Below are positions 1 through 5,142 of a stretch of DNA of 5,142 nucleotides, piece after piece. The stretch comes from Moraxellaceae bacterium UBA2032 (GTDB lineage: Bacteria; Pseudomonadota; Gammaproteobacteria; Pseudomonadales; Moraxellaceae), in contig DDBM01000129.1 in the NCBI GenBank assembly GCA_002333125.1, forward strand, positions 55,651 through 60,792, in the 5' to 3' direction. The first letter of the stretch is position 1; every line of letters starts with the position of its first letter. The notes beneath the pieces are model-generated. The model did no database searches and was not told the DNA's origin. It saw only the letters and a list, made by a program, of their open reading frames with translations. Position numbers and translations under genes: made by a program.

Positions 1-102
1 GATGACGCAAAAAGTGCTTTTTGGCTGCCGTTATCGGCTTTGCAACCAGAGCAATTATTTGAAGACCATTTTCATATTATTAGAGCCATGACGGGTGTGT
101 AG
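1..102 (+). CDS. C-terminal end of a Nudix-type hydrolase, probably bifunctional NMN adenylyltransferase/Nudix (partial)
   Basis: The frame is open from base 1 and ends at the TAG at 100-102, giving the last 33 residues of a protein whose start lies left of the window. The visible tail contains DDAKSAFWLPLSAL, then FEDHFHIIRAM. A charged DDA segment followed by an F/W-x-PL motif is typical of the last strand and helix of Nudix domains. The FEDHFHII ending resembles, from memory, the C-terminus of the NadM-type fusion in which an NMN adenylyltransferase is joined to an ADP-ribose pyrophosphatase Nudix domain. The Nudix box and any adenylyltransferase domain are outside the window, so the catalytic residues cannot be checked. 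A stand-alone Nudix hydrolase or a Nudix regulator is the alternative. Membership of the Nudix fold is fairly secure; the NAD-specific assignment is inference, although nadC lies about 1.8 kb away. Confidence 0.68.
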   Translation, partial: DDAKSAFWLPLSALQPEQLFEDHFHIIRAMTGV

Positions 103-135
103 ATGATACATAATCATCCTGTCAATCATTTTTAA
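102..135 (+). terminator. Weak terminator-like hairpin after the Nudix gene
   Basis: A 6-bp inverted repeat, GATGAT (102-107) and ATCATC (113-118), has a 5-base loop and overlaps the last base of the Nudix stop codon. A short T-rich stretch (ATTTTTA) starts about 8 bases after the stem. The stem is AT-rich and the T-run is displaced, so it is at best a weak intrinsic terminator. No stronger candidate lies before the palindromic repeat at 213-282. Confidence 0.2.
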
Positions 136-197
136 TAAAAGTTATTAGGGGCTGTTGACGTTTGAGCGTGTGCCTATTTTTGGCTGAAAATTGAGCA

Positions 198-206
198 TGT
201 TATACT
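198..206 (+). promoter_or_regulatory. Extended -10-like box just before the palindromic repeat
   Basis: TG (198-199), one base, then TATACT (201-206) matches the sigma-70 extended -10 pattern TGnTATAAT with one mismatch. The -35 region at the usual distance (TTTTGG) is poor, but extended -10 promoters can work without a good -35. Initiation about seven bases downstream would fall near 213, the first base of the hairpin repeat. No coding sequence follows on this strand, so any product would be a short non-coding RNA. The match may be chance in AT-rich DNA. Confidence 0.25.
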
Positions 207-212
207 GTTCTT

Positions 213-282
213 CCCTCACTCTAGCTCTCTCCCAACGGGAGAGAGAACTCCCTATTCCTGTGGGAGAGGGTTGGGGTGAGGG
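213..282 (+). repeat. Long palindromic intergenic repeat (CCCTCAC...GTGAGGG type)
   Basis: The arms 213-233 and 262-282 form a 21-position inverted repeat with 17 Watson-Crick pairs and a 28-base spacer. The four other positions (220/275, 222/273, 224/271, 226/269) are all G-U wobbles in RNA read from the + strand, so that strand folds into an unbroken 21-pair stem. RNA from the - strand would have four A-C mismatches instead. The loop holds a small hairpin, GGGAG (237-241) with CTCCC (248-252). A competing 9-bp hairpin pairs 225-233 with 237-245 across an AAC loop. The pattern of CTCTCCC facing GGGAGAGGGTTGGGGTGAGGG-type arms resembles dispersed intergenic palindromes I recall from many proteobacterial genomes. 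It lies between the ends of the Nudix and desaturase genes, where it could act as a bidirectional transcription barrier or mRNA 3' stabiliser. It has no T-run of its own. Confidence 0.75.
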
Positions 283-297
283 CTAAATCAAAACATT

Positions 298-318
298 AAC
301 ACCCAAGGGGCAACTGTT
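298..318 (-). terminator. Weak hairpin directly after the desaturase stop
   Basis: Read on the - strand, three bases after the desaturase TAA, AACA pairs with TGTT and CCC with GGG around a 3-base loop. A 4-base bulge lies on one side (AACA-GTTG-CCC-CTT-GGG-TGTT). It is followed by AATGTTTTGATTT, a broken T-run. This is a poor intrinsic terminator by itself; the much longer palindrome at 213-282 is the other candidate for stopping this transcript. Confidence 0.25.
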
Positions 319-320
319 AG

Positions 321-1517
321 TTAAACCGCGTTTTGAGCTTCATCCAATAACGCAGTTTTACGTTCGCTAAGGCGTTTGTTGTTACTGATAGCTCCTTGGC
401 GTGGCATAGAACGATTTCCTACCATCACATCAACGGTTTTTTTAAGGCGTTTCCATACCGACTCTTGCACATAAGGAATGCCGTATTTTTGACACAAGGC
501 TTTTACTTGTGGCTGTAAGCGTTGGTACTCGCTAGCAGGAAGGTCTGGCCATAAATGATGTTCGATTTGATAATTTAACCAACCATGCAAAAAGTCATTA
601 AAGTTGCCACCTGTTTTAAAGTTGGCCGAGCCTGTAATTTGACGCAAAAAAAACTCACTTTTGGTATTAGCAGATTCCTCAAACAGCAAAATGTCATCGC
701 CTACATGATTTGGCACAATCACCAAAAAGCTGTGCAAATTGGCAATGATTTCGGCCAATAAGGTGTTAATCCACACACTAATTACCGCAATAGGCCCTAA
801 AGGAATAAACAATAAAGGAATAAAAACAAACTTGACCATAATATAAGGTAACAAGCATTTGAGCCATAAATCACGCGCAAAAGGATTAAGCGGATTCCAT
901 AAGGCAAGTTGTGACAAGGCGGCCGATTGGCGTTCTTCACCTAACACATTATTTTTGGTGCTGCGTAAATGTTTAAGGGTGTTTGGAGCGTAATACACTG
1001 GCTTCCATGACATGGCAAATAAGCCCACAATGGCGTAGCGGGCAGGCATGGGTAAGTTAGAGTCACGCAACCATTCGAGGTTGAGTTCGACTTGGTCGGG
1101 GTCGGCAGCTTCACCTAAATTATAATGATGTAGTCGATTATGTTCGTTAGCCCATGCTTGGGGCAAAATCCAGTCGTTCCAATCTAAAAAGCGGCGCAAG
1201 CCTTTGGCAAAACCTGTACTTGTATAACGCTCTGGCACACCGTCAATTTTGTCATAACCTTTGTGCATGACATGATGGGCGATGGTTGTCCAACGGGTCA
1301 CATTACCTTGACTCATTAAAAAGGCCGAGACAGGGTTAGGCATTATCCATGCCGTGCTATAACCTGCGGCTGTGCAAAGTTTGCCCCAACGCTCTATTTT
1401 TTTGAGATGTTTAAAATCATCTAAATTCATGCGTTCGTTAGCGGCGCGGCGTAATGCCATTAACTCTTGGGTAAAGTTTTGGGCATCTTGGTCGGATAAT
1501 TGAAATGTTTTAGACAT
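321..1517 (-). CDS. Membrane fatty acid desaturase (three-histidine-box, PF00487-type)
   Basis: This 398-residue integral membrane di-iron enzyme should insert a double bond into acyl chains of lipids or acyl-CoA, using O2 and electrons from a separate donor. All three histidine clusters are present: H81-x3-H85 (HHVMH), H126-x3-H130-H131 (HNRLHH) and Q317-x2-H320-H321 (QIEHH). The Q-x-x-H-H form of box 3 is typical of the acyl-lipid/linoleoyl-CoA (COG3239-like, 'front-end') branch. A long hydrophobic stretch at about 222-259 supplies the second pair of membrane spans. There is no cytochrome b5 domain, so a ferredoxin- or reductase-type partner must be encoded elsewhere. The basic tail after about 355 is probably cytosolic. 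The start is well fixed: an in-frame TAG lies three codons upstream at 1524-1526. No good Shine-Dalgarno is visible. It shares a strand with nadC but lies 348 bases downstream of it, beyond a hairpin repeat, so it is probably transcribed alone. Substrate and double-bond position cannot be read from the sequence. Confidence 0.92.
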   Translation of the reverse strand: MSKTFQLSDQDAQNFTQELMALRRAANERMNLDDFKHLKKIERWGKLCTAAGYSTAWIMPNPVSAFLMSQGNVTRWTTIAHHVMHKGYDKIDGVPERYTSTGFAKGLRRFLDWNDWILPQAWANEHNRLHHYNLGEAADPDQVELNLEWLRDSNLPMPARYAIVGLFAMSWKPVYYAPNTLKHLRSTKNNVLGEERQSAALSQLALWNPLNPFARDLWLKCLLPYIMVKFVFIPLLFIPLGPIAVISVWINTLLAEIIANLHSFLVIVPNHVGDDILLFEESANTKSEFFLRQITGSANFKTGGNFNDFLHGWLNYQIEHHLWPDLPASEYQRLQPQVKALCQKYGIPYVQESVWKRLKKTVDVMVGNRSMPRQGAISNNKRLSERKTALLDEAQNAV

Positions 1518-1802
1518 AAAAAGCTACTGTGTAGAAAGGTAAAATAAAAAATTATTAGTAACAATGAGGTTAAGCAGGGCTAACGTAACAAATGCCAAGT
1601 ATTTTTTTGTAGGAAGAAAATTAGTTCGGTATTGCTTTTATGGTTAATTTTACAGGTTTTTTTTAAATAAAGATAAGTTTTTTGAGGCCTTTTTGAATAA
1701 AAAGACGAATGTGCACTAATAATGAGTTTATTTGCCAAAGTTAGCTAAAAATTTACCGAGTAACTTGATTAGCAAAGAAGTGATGGCGTTGTATTAATTT
1801 AT
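1518..1802. other. AT-rich intergenic stretch upstream of the desaturase
   Basis: This stretch lies between the desaturase start and the degenerate palindrome that follows nadC. It is very AT-rich, with several A/T homopolymer runs, and should contain the desaturase promoter, which reads on the - strand. I saw no convincing -35/-10 pair: TAATAAT-like -10 boxes occur near 1550, but without a -35 at the right distance. There is no coding frame of credible length, no tRNA-like fold and no repeat with clear arms. The leader before the desaturase ATG lacks a canonical ribosome binding site. Confidence 0.5.
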
Positions 1803-1854
1803 TTCGACTCCGCCGCTCAGGGAACGTTTTTTACATTGGCTGAGCGGAGTAGAA
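1803..1854 (-). repeat. Degenerate TTCGACTCCGCTCAG-type palindromic repeat after nadC
   Basis: The left arm is 1803-1820 and the right arm 1840-1854. Without the extra CCG triplet in the left arm (CTCCGCCGCTCAG instead of CTCCGCTCAG), 14 of 15 positions are complementary. The loop (1821-1839) is AT-rich. The motif with facing TTCGACTCCGCTCAG and CTGAGCGGAGT-x-GAA arms is a familiar dispersed bacterial intergenic palindrome, recognised from memory. It begins 11 bases after the nadC stop, so the nadC transcript can fold it as a hairpin. It is not followed by a T-run on that strand (AAATAAATT), so it is more likely a 3'-end stabiliser or Rho-associated barrier than a classical intrinsic terminator. 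Confidence 0.65.
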
Positions 1855-1865
1855 GCGTAGCGTTT

Positions 1866-2729
<864 letters not shown>

Positions 2730-2745
2730 TTAAACACAGCCTAAG

Positions 2746-2751
2746 AGTATA
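2746..2751 (-). promoter_or_regulatory. Putative nadC -10 box
   Basis: On the - strand, TATACT lies 25 bases before the nadC ATG at 2720, predicting a start near 2739 and a leader of about 19 bases. The -35 position 17 bases upstream is only a T-run, so the promoter may be weak or activator-dependent. The inverted repeat at 2778-2820 lies just upstream of it. Confidence 0.35.
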
Positions 2752-2777
2752 GGCATTAAATAGTCTTAAAAAAACTG

Positions 2778-2820
2778 TTTTAACTCTTTAACTATTTGCT
2801 TGGTACAGTTAAAGTTAAAA
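2778..2820. promoter_or_regulatory. Operator-like inverted repeat in the nadC/DUF1631 divergent region
   Basis: The left arm (2778-2793) and right arm (2807-2820) are complementary over an 8-bp core, CTTTAACT and AGTTAAAG. After a two-base offset they continue as TTTTAAC and GTTAAAA. The spacer is 13 bases. In effect GTTAAA occurs twice in tandem on the right, facing two copies on the left. Symmetry of this kind between divergent promoters is typical of a dimeric or tetrameric regulator site, and it lies about 30 bases upstream of the putative nadC -10. The match to any known regulator of NAD genes is not recognised. AT-rich DNA produces such symmetry by chance fairly often. Confidence 0.35.
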
Positions 2821-2909
2821 GAATTGCTTAAATGCCCATCAGCAGGCAAAAAATAAAGGGTTAGGCATTGAGCAAGGTGAGTTGTTGTGAAAGCAAATAA
2901 ATAATCACC

Positions 2910-2938
2910 GTGTAAGTTGTAAACAGCCGCTTTATAAC
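2910..2938 (+). promoter_or_regulatory. Putative promoter of the DUF1631 gene
   Basis: TATAAC (2933-2938) is a 5/6 match to the sigma-70 -10 box. The hexamer 17 bases upstream, GTGTAA (2910-2915), matches the -35 consensus only 3/6. Initiation near 2945 would give a leader of about 93 bases containing the hairpin at 2955-2990. Other AT-rich hexamers closer to the gene would start inside the ribosome binding site, so they are less likely. Confidence 0.3.
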
Positions 2939-2954
2939 ATTAAAAATTTAAGTG

Positions 2955-2990
2955 CCTACATAACATATTCGCTGAGTTTAACGATGTAGG
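2955..2990 (+). promoter_or_regulatory. Leader hairpin upstream of the DUF1631 gene
   Basis: CCTACAT (2955-2961) and ATGTAGG (2984-2990) are perfectly complementary over 7 bp around a 22-base loop. The second arm runs directly into TTTTGTATTT. A stem followed by a T-rich run 38 bases before the RBS resembles an attenuator or weak terminator within the leader. The loop is long for an intrinsic terminator, so it could equally be a protein-binding palindrome. Confidence 0.3.
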
Positions 2991-3024
2991 TTTTGTATTT
3001 GGTAGTATGAAAAAATATTAGAGC

Positions 3025-3031
3025 AGGAAAG
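3025..3031 (+). promoter_or_regulatory. Ribosome binding site of the DUF1631 gene
   Basis: AGGAAAG lies six bases before the ATG at 3038, a good Shine-Dalgarno match and spacing. Because an in-frame TGA sits at 3008-3010 and no other start codon lies in between, it fixes the start of the gene. Confidence 0.75.
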
Positions 3032-3037
3032 AACCTA

Positions 3038-5142
3038 ATGAGTATCCCACAAAAGCTTCCCGCCGTTTTGGAAGGCTTACGCGTTGCCGTTGAGCCACGT
3101 TTGAATGCCGCCTTTCATAATATGCTAACTCGCTTAGAAGAGATTATTTATCAGTGGTGTCAAGGGCTAAGTGACTCAGAACAACAACGTTATATGGATA
3201 TTATTATTGCGGTACGCCGCGAACGCGCTCAAATAGAAATGGATATTGCGCGGGCGATTACCAGTAGCTTTATGCAGCTGCCTAATATTAAAGCACCTGT
3301 TGAGGGAGCTAAAAAAGTCTCTAGTTTGAGTGGCTTTGATTTTGATTCTTTATCTTTAGTTGATAGCGAAGATATGGAAATTACGGTAACTGTTGATAGC
3401 ATGGTTGCGCGTACCCGTTTAGATTATTCTAATTTATATAGCTTGTTACGTCAGCGTTTTTTACATGTAGCCCCTAGCTATAACTTAATTGATAAGAACT
3501 TTCCTTTAGATACAGGCGCATTAGCATTACATTTTCAAAATGCCATTAAACATTTGGTATTAGAAGTATCGCAAAAAGTCGTAATTTTGCGTGTGTTTCA
3601 ACAAGAGTTTTTAACCCAGTTATGGCCTATTTTAGAAGAAGCGAATAAATACTTAATTAGTGCGGGTGTATTGCCTGAGTTAAAATCTACCTTTAGTAGT
3701 GGCAAATCTAAAGAAAGTAACTATGACGAAGCAATGGCGCGTAAAGAGCAACAAGATGCCGACAAAGCCGCTAAAGGTAATGAGCCAGAAAAAAAATTAG
3801 ACACCGAAGATATTTTTACCTTTTTAAAAGATGTGCATAAAATTGGTAATACAGGTGATTCTTCTTCAGGCTTACCTATTCCAGCCGCGGCAAATGGCGA
3901 AGTGATTACAGGCGCAACTTATCATGGTGGCGAGTATGTTGGTGGTGGCGGTGTCGGTTTATTATCTGCGGCAGCCGTAGGCGGTAGCGTGGCGGCAGTG
4001 CCTATTGTCCCCGAAAATATTGCAGCAACCGCACAAGTACAAGCCTTAGCCACCGAACAGTTAGTAGGGTTGTTGTCTAAGTTACAAGAAAGCCAGCCTA
4101 GAGCCAAATTATCCGAAGATGACTCTTCGCCTAGTGTGACTCAAGTTCGTACAGGTATTCGTGATAATTTAAAATCAGATGAAAAACGGGTAGAAACAGT
4201 ACGTCAGGCCGACGAAGATGTGATTAACTTAGTGTCGATGCTATTTGACTTTATTTTAGATGATGACGATTTGCCAATGGCAATGAAAGCCTTGTTAGGT
4301 CGCCTGCAAATTCCGTTGTTAAAAGTGGCGATTATTGATAAAACTTTCTTTAATGCCGAAAAACACAAAGCGCGTCAATTACTTAACTTGTTGTCTAAAG
4401 CAGGTATTGGTTGGAATCAAAAAGACCAAGGCAGCGATGCTTTATATACCAAAATTGAAGAAGTTGTTTTTAGAATTTTAAATGAGTTTATTTCGGATAT
4501 CGTTATTTTTGATGAGCTATTTCAAGAGTTTAGCGATTTTTATGATCAACAACAAAAACGTACCGACTCTATTGATAAGCGTACCCGTGATGCCGAAGAA
4601 GGCCGAGCGCGCGCAGACATGGCACGAGCTATGGTGCAACAAACGCTTAATCGCCGTTTAACAGGTCGTCAATTGCCGTTAGTGGTAGTTAAGCTATTGC
4701 AAGAAGGTTGGAAGCACGTTTTATACATTAACTGTTTAAAAGAAGGCACAGAGTCCGAGCCGTGGAAGCAAGCGGTTAAAGTAGTTGATGCGGTGGTGTG
4801 GAGTGTGATTCCGCAATCGGGTGCAGAGTGGATTGCGCGTTTAAGAAATGTATCGCCAAAATTAATGAACAGTTTGCGTAAAGGTTTAGCGGCTGTTAAT
4901 TACGATGCTTTAGCGACTGAGTCTTTATTAAAAGAGTTGGCCGATGTGCATAACGAGCTAATGGGTGGCCATACCATGCCCACAGTCACTGTGTTAGACC
5001 CTGAATCGGCTAAATCATCAGCTCCTTCGGCTGGCACTATCTCGTCAGAGCAAATTAACACCGCACAATCTACACCCACCACAACGGTGGTATTGCCTAC
5101 CGATAGCCTACAACCTGCAATGGCAGAAACTTTATCGAGTGA
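3038..5142 (+). CDS. DUF1631-family protein of unknown function, partial (C-terminus beyond the window)
   Basis: The frame is open from the ATG at 3038 to the last base, giving 701 complete codons without a stop; the C-terminus is missing. Family members I recall are about 700-800 residues and are sometimes labelled 'thymidine phosphorylase' without biochemical support, so that name should not be transferred. Residues 1-85 are helical and charged (VRRERAQIEMDIARAI). About 109-215 form a second conserved block that ends in an AGVLPEL motif. About 215-270 are polar and lysine-rich. About 292-322 are a glycine/alanine-rich linker (GGEYVGGGGVGLLSAAAVGG). The most recognisable DUF1631 block starts near 395: FDFILDDDDLPMAMKALLGR (403-422), then LQIPLLKVAIIDKTFF (423-438). 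A basic helix follows from about 502 (YDQQQKRTDSIDKRTRD), with LLQEGWKHVLYINCL around W558. The visible end is Ser/Thr/Pro-rich and looks disordered. There is no signal peptide or membrane segment, so it is probably cytoplasmic. It is divergent from nadC. Confidence 0.85.
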   Translation, partial: MSIPQKLPAVLEGLRVAVEPRLNAAFHNMLTRLEEIIYQWCQGLSDSEQQRYMDIIIAVRRERAQIEMDIARAITSSFMQLPNIKAPVEGAKKVSSLSGFDFDSLSLVDSEDMEITVTVDSMVARTRLDYSNLYSLLRQRFLHVAPSYNLIDKNFPLDTGALALHFQNAIKHLVLEVSQKVVILRVFQQEFLTQLWPILEEANKYLISAGVLPELKSTFSSGKSKESNYDEAMARKEQQDADKAAKGNEPEKKLDTEDIFTFLKDVHKIGNTGDSSSGLPIPAAANGEVITGATYHGGEYVGGGGVGLLSAAAVGGSVAAVPIVPENIAATAQVQALATEQLVGLLSKLQESQPRAKLSEDDSSPSVTQVRTGIRDNLKSDEKRVETVRQADEDVINLVSMLFDFILDDDDLPMAMKALLGRLQIPLLKVAIIDKTFFNAEKHKARQLLNLLSKAGIGWNQKDQGSDALYTKIEEVVFRILNEFISDIVIFDELFQEFSDFYDQQQKRTDSIDKRTRDAEEGRARADMARAMVQQTLNRRLTGRQLPLVVVKLLQEGWKHVLYINCLKEGTESEPWKQAVKVVDAVVWSVIPQSGAEWIARLRNVSPKLMNSLRKGLAAVNYDALATESLLKELADVHNELMGGHTMPTVTVLDPESAKSSAPSAGTISSEQINTAQSTPTTTVVLPTDSLQPAMAETLSS

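Noticed and set aside
103..135. A 10-codon mini-frame starting ATG directly after the Nudix stop codon
   Set aside because: It is too short, lacks an RBS and overlaps a weak hairpin, so chance is the simplest explanation.
147..311. Possible direct repeat AGGGGC (147-152 and 306-311) flanking the palindromic element, as an insertion duplication
   Set aside because: Only six bases match and the following bases diverge. The copies are not at the palindrome edges, so this does not support a target-site duplication.
2985..3021. Alternative promoter TTGTAT with TATTAG (about 2993-3021) for the DUF1631 gene
   Set aside because: Initiation would fall within the ribosome binding site at 3025-3031, leaving the mRNA without a usable leader.
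3922..4107. A 61-codon reading frame on the - strand
   Set aside because: It lies entirely inside the DUF1631 gene. Its Pro/Thr-rich composition is simply the complement of the Gly/Ala-rich linker, and it has no plausible RBS or recognisable motif.
4900..5082. A 60-codon reading frame on the - strand
   Set aside because: It is fully antisense to the DUF1631 gene, with no recognisable domain and no supporting signals.
5140..5142. A TGA at the very end of the window that could look like the stop of the DUF1631 gene
   Set aside because: It is out of frame. The gene's frame reads AGT at 5138-5140 and then an incomplete codon GA, so the gene continues beyond the window.

Overview
The window looks like an ordinary chromosomal stretch of an AT-rich gammaproteobacterium. 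TTA is strongly preferred for leucine, and the NadC and DUF1631 sequences resemble gammaproteobacterial (Pseudomonas/Moraxellaceae-type) proteins as I remember them. The finer placement, perhaps Moraxellaceae or a relative, is a guess. There is no phage, plasmid, transposase, CRISPR array or RNA gene that I can recognise.

Layout. Positions 1-102 (+) hold the last 33 codons of a Nudix-type gene, probably the C-terminus of a bifunctional NMN adenylyltransferase/Nudix protein. Positions 103-320 are intergenic and contain a long palindromic repeat (213-282) preceded by an extended -10-like box. Positions 321-1517 (-) encode a complete three-histidine-box membrane fatty acid desaturase. Positions 1518-1865 are an AT-rich gap with a degenerate copy of a second palindromic repeat just after nadC. 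Positions 1866-2720 (-) encode a complete NadC. Positions 2721-3037 form a divergent promoter region with an operator-like inverted repeat and a leader hairpin. From 3038 to the right edge (+) runs a large DUF1631-family gene, open at the window end, with 701 codons visible.

How the genes fit together. NadC makes nicotinate mononucleotide in de novo NAD synthesis. The Nudix fragment may belong to another NAD-metabolism enzyme, so the left part may be loosely NAD-themed, although the desaturase lies between them. The desaturase and nadC share a strand but are separated by 348 bases and a hairpin repeat, so they are probably separate transcription units. nadC and the DUF1631 gene are divergent and share one 317-base control region. 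I found no convincing new multi-gene system. The items most worth a second look are the strand-biased hairpin at 213-282, the symmetrical element between nadC and the DUF1631 gene, and the uncharacterised DUF1631 protein.
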